This document shows positions 37,538 to 49,503 of a DNA stretch of 64,000 nucleotides, in pieces (within the stretch, counting starts at the first letter, position 1; the number at the start of each line of letters is the position of its first letter). Where the stretch lies: positions 7,723,412 to 7,787,411 of the forward strand of contig NC_051102.1 in assembly GCF_901709675.1 (NCBI RefSeq), written 5' to 3'. Made by a program: the position numbers and the translations under genes. The notes beneath the pieces were generated by a model that did no database searches, was not told the origin of the DNA, and saw only the letters and a program-made list of their open reading frames with translations. Origin of the DNA: Syngnathus acus (Eukaryota > Chordata > Actinopteri > Syngnathiformes > Syngnathidae).

Positions 37538-40500
37538 CCTCGTCCCCTCCCTGTGTCCGCTGCCCCCCTCCCCTCTCTGTATGACCGCACCGGCGCCAGA
37601 CTATACCAGAAACTACCACCGGCGCCCCCCCCACCCACCAAACCACCCACCCACCAGCTAAGGTGATTAACGGCCGCTATCTCCCACAATAGTCTGCTGC
37701 CTTTCTCTGCTCCGATGCCGCAGTCCTCCACACGAGGAAGCCAAGGCAGCAGTTGTTGGGGCACATTAATTAATAAATAGAGCTGGTGTGCTTTACAGCC
37801 TGCTCGTCCTGCAAGGGACACCATACACACACACACGTGTGGCGGACGGGGGGGATGGGCAATACGGTAACTGAGATGGAAGCCAACGGCAGTGAACATC
37901 CTGGTCTTTATTATCTGGCAGACCCGCAGACGAGTAAGCTAACATTGTCCACATGAATCGTGTTTAAAATGTATTTGCAACTCACAAGAGGCTCACATCT
38001 GTCTTAAGTCTGATAACAATCCGGATCAAGTGAATCGGGTTATTTATAACATAAAGGTCATGGAGGATCAAATTGGTAACCCTTCGCATTCATTAAGTAA
38101 CCAAAAAGTAGCTCTCGCTTTTGTCAAGGTTGGCGACCCCTGACCTATGGTTGAACTGTTTTATTATTGGTCATCTGCTGTATCGAGCTGAAGGGTGAGC
38201 ATGTGCTGATGACGGAAATCCATTTTAGGAGTCATCAAATCATCTGTGATGGTCTTGTCAAAACATTAGCATTCACTCAGCGTGCATCCTGCAGTGTAGA
38301 ACACGGCTGCACACACAAAGCACCTGATGTGTTGGCGGCTCAGCTGGCATGACCCCAGCCAATTTCGGACTAGGTGTGTGAGATGACACACACGCATACA
38401 CACATGAGAATCACCAGCTGCAACATGTGACGTGCAGCTGTCATGACATCATCATCACGTTAGGCGCAAAGACAATACGCTACGGATGTCTGCATTGCTG
38501 ATATCACGTTCAATGAGTCAAACTTCCAGTCCCACACAAAAAAAAAAAAGAGGTTGACTGAAAGCACCATAATGCCACCTGGTGAACTTTTGCAGGTCCT
38601 CCAGCAAGCTATGGGGAAAATAGTATATTGCCATCATTTACGGACTACAAAGTGCATCGATTAAAATCGAGATGCTTTCCACACCCGTGGTTGGGGACTC
38701 CAACCTCCTTCCAAAACTATTGGGGACACCACAAGGGTGCGTTCTCAGCCCGCTGCTTTTTACATGGCCAAGCATTTCAACTTACAGCCCCCCCCTCGTG
38801 AATCCAGCCAGCAAGATCAATGGTGCCCCACTACCCTCAATAAAAGATCTTTTTTTCTAACCTGTCGCTAGTGACACGGCCCACCCCTCACGTTCCATCT
38901 TCAGCCACGTGCCTTTGACATTGAAGTACAACAGCCTTCGGGCCTGGTCCTCAAGTCAGTGGAGAGCTTCATCCATCAGTCTGAACTCTGTCCACTTCTA
39001 TCATCTGCCACCTGTGACTAAAAGGAGAACATGCTGGCACCAAACAGGGAGACTGAAACTCACATTTGAAAGCAACTTTAGAACTGTGAGGGACTTATCA
39101 CTCAGCCACCAAGTCATTTCTTTATGTTCTATATGGGTTTGCCAAAATGTCTTAACATAAAACCAGTTATCGGCACAAAGAAATACGGACCTCTAGCGCT
39201 TTGCCAATTATTGTACGTTAATCATTTGAATGAATGGTTTATTGACTTTGCGTCAAATTTAAATGATAGATGAACAGTGGGTAAAGTTCAGAGCCGCCTT
39301 TCCACATCCACCCAACGGCTAACTTTAAACCTCGCACGGCCGCGCTGTTTGCTTTAGCTTTTCTGGACGCAGTCAGTCAGTCAATGGTCTGCAGGAAGCG
39401 CGGGCGCAGAACGAGGGAATACCTCAGAGAGGAGACGGCCGCAGAAAGGAGTCATTCAAAGCCGGAATGACAAATAGGTGAGGCTGTTTACGTACGCCGT
39501 GTTGATTTAACTGGGCTGTTTGGCTTGGTGGCTCGTTGGGCATCTTGGAATAAATCTGCAGCGCTCCTGCGTAATCGGGCTCCATAAAACAATATCAAAA
39601 CTGTTTTTTGGTGGTTGGAAAGGGAGGGGAACGTAGTTTACCGGAATGTGATGAGACTCGTTAGCGGCTGAGGTCACGGGTGCGAAAGGAGATGCTCAAA
39701 CAAACTTGTTTTTTGATTTGAGGAAAGTGGGTTGGAAAAGTTGGACGTATCGTAACCACGTGCTTCGTTACACTCCTAATTCTAACCGAGGTTTCCTGGA
39801 AAAATACGTGGAAGTTTTGAATCCAGCACCTGTGAGGCAAACGTGCCAAGCACTTTTCCATCATGTGGCTTTCCAGTCAATCTTATACGGAAAATGGTTT
39901 CTCAATCCACAATGCCACCATCAGACCAGAGAATAAAGTTTGACAATACTCTCTAATGACTGCTCAGTGACTGATTTGTGGCATGTTCATTTATTTGACA
40001 GCACACGCCAGGCTCCCAACAAAAACAAGTATTTAGTTTTAACATTTTCCCTGGACCATGTCAACTATTTGCTCCATCAACATCCTTTCTGACGCACATT
40101 GCTACTTTTGATACATATTTGGCAAAGTACGGTAGCAAGACGCTCGCCGGTAAAGAAGCAGGCGCTATCTGCAGCAGCAACAGTGAGTGATAACCTGCAG
40201 CCGAGCAAAACGGGGCATGCTGGGGGAGGGGAGGGGGGGGGGGGTCTTGACACAGGCCTCGTTTGTCACGCACAAGGGCCGACTTCATTGGGCGTCTTGA
40301 TATTTTTGTCTTGTGGCATAGTGAGGATAAGCGGTGAAGGAAAACCAATGGATGGACGGGCCTTTTTTTCTTTCTCGCCGTGTTCTCTGCCAAGCTCCGG
40401 AAAAAACGATGCGGTATTTTGAAGCCGCGCTCAAATTCTGCCGTGCTTTAAATTGGAGGACGACAGCAAGCACTGCTTCCCACGTGATTAGCTCAAAGAG

Positions 40501-41571
40501 GCCTTGAAGCCTTAATCTGTGTTATGTTTTGAGTTTTTTCTTTTGTAAAGGTTTGCCTTGCGACTTTCAAGGTGGCTATTTCGGAGAACATCTTTTTTTC
40601 TTTTTATAATTGCATATGCATGAGTTTTTCAAAAAAAATATTCCAAGGGTAAGGCATTATTCACGTACAATTGAGTGGAAAATTTTGTCTTAAATGATGT
40701 CTTGCATTTTGTACATTTTCAAATACAGACTTATTAAATCTTTTGAGAAATCACTTTCAATTACAGCACTAATTATGGTCCCCTTTTTTGGCTCTGGAGT
40801 GGTGCAAACAAAACCGCGCAATTTTAATGATGAAAAAAAAGTGACTGATGACGCCACTTTGCTACTGAAGTGTTTGCACAGAGGTCAACCAAGGAAAGAA
40901 CAATCACAGTTGACCTTTGAAGGGCTTTGAAGCGCCATAAGAAGGTCACGCTCGAGTGGTGGTGGAACATTGGCAAGGAGTGCAAGGAGGACAAAGAGGA
41001 CAAGGAGCAAACGTGAAGGTGGGAGGGAGGGAATTACCGCCGGCTGCAGTTTGTCACATGCGACATAGGAAGGTAAGGACATGAGCTGGCGCAGCAAGAC
41101 TTAACCCGCGCGATGTCACGGTGCCTACAGGAAGCCGCGCTCGACTTGTCGCATCACGTCAGCTTTAAAGCTGCGGGGTCACCGTGCCGAGCGATGCCCT
41201 CGGTGGCTCCCTTTTCCTGCGGCTCGACGGCCAGCCCTACAGCGACATTAGCATCTTGCGCACACCATTAATATGACTAGCGGAATAAGTACGGCCCCCC
41301 TCTCACTTACTTGGACCCGAAAGTTTAAAGGCCTCTGTAGAGAAGCCAGATGTCAAGGTGGAAGTGGAAAGGAGGAGTAAAACGCCACATCGCCATGTTA
41401 CCACGCTTCAGCGATCCAATTGCAGCTGCACCAGCTCATGTTCGACCTATGAATGCCCCTCCAGGTTCCGCAACATTTCACCCACGGATGAGTCCATACG
41501 ATGTCATTATAACCGGCGGGATACTTCATTTCAGTTCTGGTGGCTGGTCCGCTGTTGATCTCACGGATGAT
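37538..41571. other. Intergenic region between tmie and the ccdc13 pair
   Basis: I find no intact gene. Sequence just beyond 37537 should contain the tmie promoter and 5' UTR. A decayed LINE fragment lies at 38672-38960. Poly-G and GGGA tracts occur near 40225-40245 and 41015-41035. I looked on the minus strand for exons matching the C-terminal half of mammalian CCDC13 and saw none. Confidence 0.6.
38672..38960 (+). pseudogene. Decayed, internally deleted non-LTR retrotransposon (LINE) fragment
   Basis: The plus strand reads GTPQGCVLSPLLF (about 38723-38761), the reverse transcriptase motif found in fish LINEs. About 60 bases later it reads INGAPLPSIKDLF. In another frame, near 38872, it reads DTAHPSRSIF. 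The latter two resemble the far C-terminal tail of such elements (LPSL.DLY ... DP.HP...LF). The FADD catalytic region that should lie between is missing, so the copy carries an internal deletion and frameshifts. Confidence 0.65.
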
Positions 41572-44028
41572 CTACAAATACCACGGCCCGTTGACAGCAA
41601 AGGTAGAACTGAGGAGGAAGAGGAAAAGAGTTTGAACATGACACAAAAATGAGGCACTCAAGTAAAATAATGAGTTTCTTCTGATGACTATACCATGGTG
41701 ATGTTTTCTCGTCATCGGCGCCCTCTTCAGGTGAAGGTGGAGAGGTGCTGACATCGTCTTGAGTTTCCACATTCTGTAAAGTTGCACACAGTTAATACCT
41801 AAGGGTGTGTATTTTTTTGTAACCTCACATTATTATTATTCTGTTGTCACCTTGACTGAGAGATGCTGTATTTTTTCCTCTAACTCCTTGATGGTGTCCT
41901 CTTTGTCGGCAACAACTTGGTACAAGTTTTGGATGAGCATGCTTTGGATGGAGCGCTCGCTGCTCACAACAGCCGCCGCCAAGTTCGACTGGGCCTGTGC
42001 GTTCTGCTCCTCAAGTTGTTTGGTGAGCTGATTCAGCATCTCTTGCATCTGGGCCTTCTCCTTCTGTAGCAGAAAAAAAAAGACACAGGAAGCCGTGTTA
42101 TCAAGCTACCTATTTATTTTTTATCGAATTTTAGGAGAAACCAGATCAAACACTCTTTCTGGGCCCAGACATCCCACAAGCCATCCCTGTGCTAACACCT
42201 CACCAGCAGAGCTTCCACCAGCTCGTCGTCGTGTTTGCTTTTAATTAGGGCGGCGGATATCTGTGCTGCCTTCTCCTCAGTCAGACATTTGATTCTGGCC
42301 TTGGAGGCTTCCAGCTTCTTTTTCATATCTTCCTGTTGCTTCTGAAGGGCTTCATAGCCGGTCAAGATCCTCTAGGGGGGCAAGTTGTCATACAGTAAGA
42401 ACAAAGTTGTCATGCACACATATCTCAAATGCTTCCTTCTTCTCTTTCTCCATTGTTCGAATGAGACTGATGTTTCTGTCGTGCACACGTACCTCAAATG
42501 CTTCCTTCTTCTCTTTCTCCATTGTGCGGATGAGGTTGATGTTTCTATCCTGAGTTGACATTTTAGAAGTTTCCTCTTCCATGTTTTCCACGTTTGACCC
42601 TCGAGTCATCGCTTTCTTCAGCTGCTGCTCAAGATCACGCACCTGTCACACATCCGCACACTTTTTAAGCAAGGTGCTAGCCACAACTGAGCAACTTCCT
42701 TCTGTTGAGACATACGTCTGACAATCGTAAATGTTAAACTTGCTCAACATTTATGAAGCGTGTGGTCAAAATCACCAAGCATAGTATGTAACAAGCCTCA
42801 CCCTTGATTGGAGAGCCAGGATCTGCTGCGCACGTCCTCGAAGGCTCCCCGCACAGCTCAGTAACTGTTGAATATTGGCATCTTCTCCAACCTCATTCAC
42901 CAAAACCTGCAACGTACAGAAAGCAATAAATGCCATATTAGGATGTGTGCAAAATATGTTCGGGCATCACAGTTGGTGAGATGTTGTTGTTGTTTTTTTT
43001 CACCTTCTGAGCCAGTTTCAATTCTTGCTTCAGAAACTGAATCTGATTGCGATGCTCGGTGACTTTGAGCTGGGCGGCAGATAATTTGTCCTTCAGAGAC
43101 TTCATCGCCGGATTTTCCTTGTTTCACGGACAAAGCAATCAGTCGTACTGATTAGGGGGACGTGATTACGTAAAAAAAACAAAAACAAACGCAGATACAG
43201 TAGAAACGCTAACATCAAACACAACAACACACATTCCAATAGGATAAAATATAATTAAAATCTGCAGGAAAAAAAAGTTAAATGCCGAGTGATAACATGA
43301 AATAATAATTGCAAAATATATCAAAAGAAAAATGTACGCTATAAAAATAATAAATATAATAAAAGCACTGTAATAAACTTACCCCACAGTCTTTATTTTG
43401 CTTCAGTATATTGACATCAATCTTTTGCCCTGATAGTGAGAGCAGAGCAGCCTGTAGCTGGATGAAGAAGAGCAATAATTAACCAAGATAAATTATAAAA
43501 ATCAATCTAATCAAGACCAACCTGACTGTCAAGGTCCTTGATTCTATTGCTGCTTTGTTTGGATTTAGACTTCTCTCGCTCAACTTCAGACGTCAACTCT
43601 CGGTTCTTCTTGGACAACTCCACGATCTTGACAGCGGCCATGTCGCCTGCGATGCCCGCCGCACCTAAAACAATGAATTTGGCTTTAGATTCAGATACAA
43701 ATAATGACATTATAAGAAACATACCCGCCAAGGCCAGCACACGCTCATCATCCAATTTATTCTTCATGCGTTTGAGTTCAATGTCTTTTTCAGCAAGCAG
43801 TTTTAACAAACAGTTGTTTTCATCCCTCATCTCCCTCAGTTGGTTCAGCCAGCCCTCCTGCTGCTGTGGTCTAATAGAAACAAATTGTGACAATGAAAAG
43901 TAAGCTAATGTCAACTTTTTTTTTTTTTCTGGGCAAACATCATTACCTCATAATTTGGACATTTGTAAAAAAAAAATAACATTTCAAACTCACGTTTCGA
44001 TCTGCCAGTTGGACGCTTGATTTTGCAT
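41572..44028 (-). CDS. ccdc13: CCDC13-like coiled-coil protein, downstream tandem copy, 421 aa
   Basis: Exons (minus): 44028-43994, 43870-43725, 43664-43522, 43457-43383, 43117-43004, 42906-42802, 42642-42493, 42371-42204, 42063-41851, 41773-41694, 41608-41572; phases agree (1,266 nt). CCDC13 is a centriolar-satellite protein needed for ciliogenesis. Conserved blocks in human order: [96 protein letters not shown], and a final coiled coil with [20 protein letters not shown]. Nearly all of it predicts as coiled coil. Human CCDC13 is about 715 aa, so the C-terminal half is missing here. The start [11 protein letters not shown] is the only ATG in the first exon in frame. The last two exons encode an acidic tail ([12 protein letters not shown]) and a short stop-bearing exon, and are less certain. 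The paralogue lies about 850 bp upstream. Confidence 0.88.
42418..42555 (-). repeat. 69-bp tandem duplication spanning a ccdc13 exon end and donor
   Basis: The end of the exon 42642-42493 and its donor are repeated once, 69 bp further into the intron. The original reads KEKKEAFE then GTACGT. The copy (about 42418-42486) reads the same peptide, but the donor position is ATATGT, so it has lost its GT. Only the exon-proximal donor can be used. Confidence 0.8.
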
Positions 44029-44466
44029 TGTTTCGTTTATAAGATTAACCCTAACCGCTTTCCGTAGTTAGCTAGTTACCTATCTTTTTTTGCCCAAAAT
44101 TAAAACTACTCAAAATCCGCCCAATTATTTAAAACAAGTGTTCATGATCACTCCAAGTGTGTTCGCTTCGGTTACGCAAGAAAGCATTACCGTTTCCTTG
44201 CAGGAATGTCAGACTTTATTGCGCAAAAGGATTACAATTGCCCAGTCAGGAATGCTACTTTGTTGCGCGTTTACGTAGGACGGAAGCCCTTTCTTACGTA
44301 ATAGCATTAGCGACACCGTGTGGTTACGTCACATTTTGACTAAAAGTCACTTATGTATTTCACAACGTTGCGAAAACTCTCCTGTTTTTCAACAGCATTT
44401 ACCTTCCGGCCGTCACGTGTGCGTGTGTGGGTCAGCCATATTGGAGCGGTACAGACGGCCATAGAA

Positions 44467-44512
44467 ATGAATGAACAACTTTGTTTCGCGTTAAGAACCA
44501 TCCAGGGTCAAG
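44467..44512 (+). other. Possible first coding exon on the opposite strand
   Basis: An ATG with A-rich context opens 15 codons (MNEQLCFALRTIQGQ) and ends at a good donor, G then GTAAGG. A GCCATATTGG sequence, similar to YY1 promoter motifs, lies 23 bases upstream (44435-44444). It is head-to-head with the downstream ccdc13 copy. I found no matching later exon, so this could be a non-coding divergent transcript or chance. Confidence 0.2.
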
Positions 44513-44878
44513 GTAAGGAGGGGATAAATGTACATTTTCGATTTTATTTGAAAATGCTATGGATGTGTATTCAGCAAAGCATATATTTTACGTTCGAAAA
44601 ATCTCACTATCAAACAAAAGTGACGTGCATAGTAGTAATTGTATGTTGTCATGGCAAGTGGAAGGGCACGGAATTGTCCTGCCTGTCACATGATTAAAAA
44701 AAAAAAAGTTAAGAAAAAAAAAGGTATTTACATTGACATGTATATAGTAATAGAATGGTATAATAGCATTTCTTTTGTGGTAGTTTAGGGTATTTTTTTA
44801 AGACAAGCTTAGAAATTGAAATCACAATGTTTTTCTAAAACCATCTTTTTAGACTTAGGCTATGATTAAATGTTTTTT

Positions 44879-47296
44879 CTAGAAGTGGTCACTAGAGAGC
44901 TGCTTGATTTTTTCCTCTAATTCTTTAATAGTTCCCTCTTTGTCAGCGACCACTTGGTACAAGTTCTGGATGAGCGTCTTCTGTGCGGAGAGCTCGCTGC
45001 TGAGTGACGGTCCCGAGCTGGGCTGGCTTGGTGCGTTCTGCCTGCTGAGCTGACTGAGCAGCTCCAGCATGCGACTCTTCTCCTTCTGCCATGGAATAAC
45101 CGAGAGGAACGACATGGGTATTAGTTTTTTTGCTCACGGTCGACGTGCTCATTCTTACCAATATAGCATCCACAAGCTCGTCGTCGTGTTTGCTCTTCAG
45201 CAGCAGGGAGGAATTCTGCGCTTTCAAGGTCTTTATGTCAGCAGACAGACATTTGTTCCTCACTTTGGAGCTTTCCAGCTCTTTCCTCACCTGGTCACAG
45301 TCTCGCAGCAAGGCTTCATAGCTATCTGAGAGCCTCTGAAGAAGGATGCACAATGTCATTACTTTTCTGTTGAAGGTGGGAAAAAAAAAATCACAACCCA
45401 CCTGAAAAGCCTCCCTCTTTTCCTTCTCAGCGCTACGGCTATAACCAACGTGTCGGCCTGGACTTTTAGTAGAACGGCATGATGGTTCTTCTTCGTCCAT
45501 GTTCAGCATGTATGATGGAGGTGACCTCAGCTGGTTCTGCAGGTCACGCACCTATCACACACACACACAACTCAGTTTAGAGTACCTTATTTTATTTTGT
45601 GGACTGTAGCACTAGCTGATACATCAACGAAACAAAGACTTGTTTCAATGTATACGCTAGCTTTTTAGTCAACTGCCACATAACGTGAGCTCTTATTCGC
45701 TCCTCACCCTTAATTGAAGAGCCAGTATGTGCTGCGCTCGTCCCCTAAAGCTTCCCGCACAGCTCAGCAACTGCTGAACGTTGACGTCTTCCCCAACCTC
45801 GCTGACGAGAACCTGCAGCAAATGACATCCCCAACAAATGAAGTTGCATGCCAAATGTGATTGCATTAGATGAGATGTTGTGCACCTTCTGAGCCACTTT
45901 TAACTCCTGCTTGAGAAACTGAACTTGGTTGCGATACTCTGTCACTTTCAGCTGGGCAGCGGATAATTTGTCCTTCAGGGACTTCACCTCTGGGTTGTTC
46001 TGTTTTTATGGACAATCAATCTGTTATTGTGATTAGGATGACATGAGTGAACTGTAGAAAATCATGACAATTTACAGTGGAGCCTCTAAGTTGGCTATCA
46101 GTTACTAATGATGTACATGAAATGTATTCAGTAACATTTTGTTTCATTCTGTTATGCCAAATGTCCCACTAACATGGAGTGAACTTGACCTCACAGTCGA
46201 GCTTTCCTGCAATTTTGCATCAACCTTTTGACCTGGTCCTGAGCGCACAGCAGCCTCTAGCTGTACCAAGAAAAATGAAATGAATGACCAGTCAATGTCA
46301 GGATGAAATTGAACCAAACAGAAGACTCACGTCATTCTCGAGTGCTTTGATTCTATTACTGTTTTGTTTGCATTTTGTTCTTTCTCGTTCCACTTCAACA
46401 GTCAGTTCTCGATTCTTTCTGGACAACTCCACGATCTTGGCGGCGGCTGCATCGCTTGACACACCTAAAATGCCCAAAGTGATCAACATCTTGACTCAAG
46501 ATTCTTGAGGTTAAAATAGAGCTGTAAAGAAAAGAGAAGGCGTGAGTGTCACTTGTCCTGACAGTTTTTTGTTTTTTTAATAACTTGTGGTGTTTTCAAG
46601 AAAGTTCGTTTTACTCACTTCATTTCGTAGTTAACAAGTAACGTACCAATTTTACAAAATAGAACCCCCTAGTGGTCAGACTGGGACAGCACAGAATTGA
46701 GACTTTTGTCACGGGCGACCTTGTCCTTGAAATTAAATGTGTGGTTAAAATGTGTTAATATATAAAATAGTCTGGTTTTAGAATATGAATAATGACAAAG
46801 TGGTATTCTAAAAAGTTTGTTTTTGAACATTTGAAAGTGGAATTATCAACAAGTACTCAAATGTAAGTCCTCGATCAGGGGGGGAAAAAAGTGATTACAT
46901 CACTGCAACCTTAATATTTAATATGATACACATACCAGCCTTGAGAAACTCCCGCTCATCTTCCCATTTTTTCTTCATGTGCTTGATCTCAAATTCTTTT
47001 TCGCTCAACAGTTTGAAGAGGCGAGCATTGACATCCGTCAGCTCCCTCAACTGGTCCAACAAGCGCGGACGCTCATCCTGTTCGAGTCTCCTGGAAGAGA
47101 TGAACAAAAAAAAATAATGAATGCAAAGTTGCGACAGTTCGTCTTTCAGACTTTCTCACCTGTCTGATATGTTGACCGCTGCAGCGCATTGGCTCACCAA
47201 GTCCAAATGCTCATTGAGAAAGTCAGGATTTGCTTTCATTTTGTCCATTTGCTGTTTTCCATTTTCCTGAACCTGAACTCCATGTGCATAGTCCAT
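44879..47296 (-). CDS. ccdc13: CCDC13-like coiled-coil protein, upstream tandem copy, 421 aa
   Basis: Exons (minus): coding 47296-47160 (exon from 47307), 47090-46936, 46464-46331, 46260-46174, 45999-45886, 45812-45708, 45551-45402, 45335-45159, 45085-44879; 1,266 nt. It is the paralogue of the gene at 44028-41572, sharing the same exon order and most splice phases. Conserved blocks: [21 protein letters not shown] (human EFEIKHLKKK), [69 protein letters not shown]. Translation reads through the position of the other copy's last donor and stops at SSDHF. The donor of exon 46260-46174 is uncertain: the position used by the sister copy is damaged (GTCAAG), and I chose GTTAGT 19-20 bases further because it restores phase 0. 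A 5' non-coding exon ends at 47424 (donor GTGGGT). The initiating ATG ([10 protein letters not shown]) is the first in the exon after that splice. Confidence 0.85.
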
Positions 47297-47424
47297 CTGT
47301 GATGCGTCTGTTGTAAGGACAAAAATAGGTGGTTGTAAATTAATTTTCCCACTATTAACACTGTAGGATAGGTTTCGATCCAAAAAGCAAAGTTTAAACA
47401 AGTGTAATATATACGTCACCCACC

Positions 47425-47600
47425 TGCCTTGAGATTAAATACCGCCTTCGTTTAGAACAGAAGCTGTTTTGAATCTGGCGAAAAGTCCGCAAATGGTTTC
47501 TTGTACCGCGACAGTTGTGTCCATGGCAACGACGCCGACTTCGGATATCGCGAGAACGAGAGGAATACGTCATGTCGGCTGTGCCTGGACAGCAGTAGGA
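47425..47600 (-). promoter_or_regulatory. ccdc13 upstream-copy promoter/5' UTR exon with X-box-like site
   Basis: The bases GTGTCCATGGCAAC (47517-47530) match 12 of 14 positions of a palindromic RFX X-box (GTTGCCATGGCAAC) with one perfect half-site. X-boxes mark promoters of ciliary genes, which suits a CCDC13 orthologue. The site lies about 90 bases upstream of the non-coding exon's splice donor. The transcription start is not known. Confidence 0.5.
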
Positions 47601-48487
47601 TTTGAAAAAACTAAAGTTTTTATTCCTAGTCAATCAAAAGCTACACAGTGCCATGAAATGCTACACACAGTGTCTGAGCAGCCGAAATATAACAAAGCAA
47701 GAGGCAAAAGCTAAAAGTGAGAGTTCACATAACGAATCATTTACTTTTCAGTGACATGGAAACGAAATTACAAATATTGAAACAGCATGTGTACACATTT
47801 CAAAATATCTCTGTCACATAAGGCATTTAAGTGATTGCAGCATCGCTTTAAATTGAATTGGACCTGTGTTGATGTAAAACGTGACACATGAGGATCAAAT
47901 ATTGAATTCAGTCAATGAATATCTCGGTCCATTTTTAAAACTCATTTGAAGACCCATTTGTAAAGCTCTATTTGAATGAAGTTGTATTACTGTATCCTAA
48001 CTTTAATGGATAAACCACATTACATCTATTTGCCAATGTACCTGTTGCATTTGAGTTGTACAGATATGATTTGGCATAAAAATAAAACACAAATCCATGT
48101 ATATTAACGATGATATACCACACAAGACAAATCATCCATCCAGGGTCGCGGGTGTGTCGGAGCCTATCCCAACAACAGAGGGAAAGTATTTTTTTTTTTC
48201 CAAAACAGTCTTAGTTTATCTACATCCTATAAATATATTTTAACTAATTCAATACAACAACCCCATACTATTCAAAATAAAACAAAAGTAAATAAATATC
48301 CTCAAATAATCAAGAATTATAACTCCAAGCTGTGTAGAAGATGGTGATAGTTTTGACGTACAGTACTATTGTCTTTAGATATTCAAATCTTATTTACTTG
48401 TGTATAGGTGCAATCTATCAGTAGAAAAGTAAACCTTAATATGAGGTAATATTAAGGGAAGTTAAATAAAACGAGTCGAGTCAATGT
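47601..48487. other. Intergenic, ccdc13 to higd1a
   Basis: There is no gene. The region is AT-rich and contains a fragment of a common fish repeat at about 48134-48175 (GGGTCGCGGGTGTGTCGGAGC then CTATCCCA). The higd1a 3' UTR should enter from the right. Confidence 0.55.
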
Positions 48488-49503
48488 TCACTTAGATCGC
48501 GCTTGGTTCTGTTCGTCTCTTGGTTTGGCAATAAAGTCCCTGTACATTGTGTAAATGACACCTAAACAAAAAAGACAAAGAAAAAAAAACACGTTAGATG
48601 ATGACCACCAGTCGTGTAATGAACCTTTATAGGCCATTTGACAGTATTTCAAGTTTTATTATTAGCCGTGTACATACCGATAGTCATGGCGCCCACCACA
48701 AAGCCTTGGGCGGCCACGCGCATGTGGATCAGGTGCACAGACATTTTAGTGTCCCCGCGACTTTTCAGCTTCCATAGTCTGTAGCCTACAATGGCAAAGA
48801 AGCCGGCCATGCCTGCGACATAAAACAACGTTGACTTTTTCTTAAATAGTTTAGGCATTCAACTCCACAGATGACCAGTCAATGATTTGGAATAAAGCAT
48901 TCAATTTTTTTTTTTTTTAAATAATGTATTATAACAGTTTAACAACACTGCTGAATAGCCACTTTTTCTTTCAGCTTTCGCTTCACAGATGCCAGATGTA
49001 TGGTGTGTTCTGGTGCGATAATACAACAAACAAAATATTGTGAACGGGATTTGAGGTGTTTATTTAGGAAAGTGGACACCAGACCCAGTGATGAACAAGA
49101 CAGACCCAGTGATTAACTGGGCAAATTGACAACACAGGGGCCATTATTTGATCGGCCATCTGTTTTGCAGGCTGTCATCAGTCATCATACAGCTAATTGA
49201 AGCGATCAAAGGGAGAATTATGTATTTGAGGTTCGGAGTTGTGCGCCACAGCATCAGATGGAGTGTGAGGTTTAATACCATATTCGTGATGAGCACAAAA
49301 TCTATTAATCAAATGAAAACACACCAGCCACTACATTGGGTAGTCTAGTAATGAAATCAATTTCGAGAAGAGCCACATCAACAACTAAAACAACTTAAAG
49401 TGATGTAATATCAAGATAGCCAGCTGTACTCACCCACAGGTACAAACGGATTCTCCTTGGCTTTCCTCATAAATTTGGACTCGTTCTCCTCGTAGTCAGC
49501 CAT
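48488..49503 (-). CDS. higd1a: HIG1 domain family member 1A, mitochondrial, 92 aa
   Basis: Exons (minus): 49503-49434, 48812-48678, 48561-48488, all with GT/AG and matching phase (279 nt). HIGD1A is a small inner-mitochondrial-membrane protein that associates with cytochrome c oxidase and respiratory supercomplexes and is induced by hypoxia in mammals. Exon 1 has KFMRKAKENPFVPVG. Exon 2 has the first span (GMAGFFAIVGYRLWKL), the loop KSRGDTKMSVHLIHMRVAAQG and the second span (FVVGAMTIG). Exon 3 ends YTMYRDFIAKPRDEQN. The loop is almost identical to human. The length matches the human protein (93 aa). A 5' non-coding exon probably ends near 49825 (donor GTAAGA). Confidence 0.95.
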
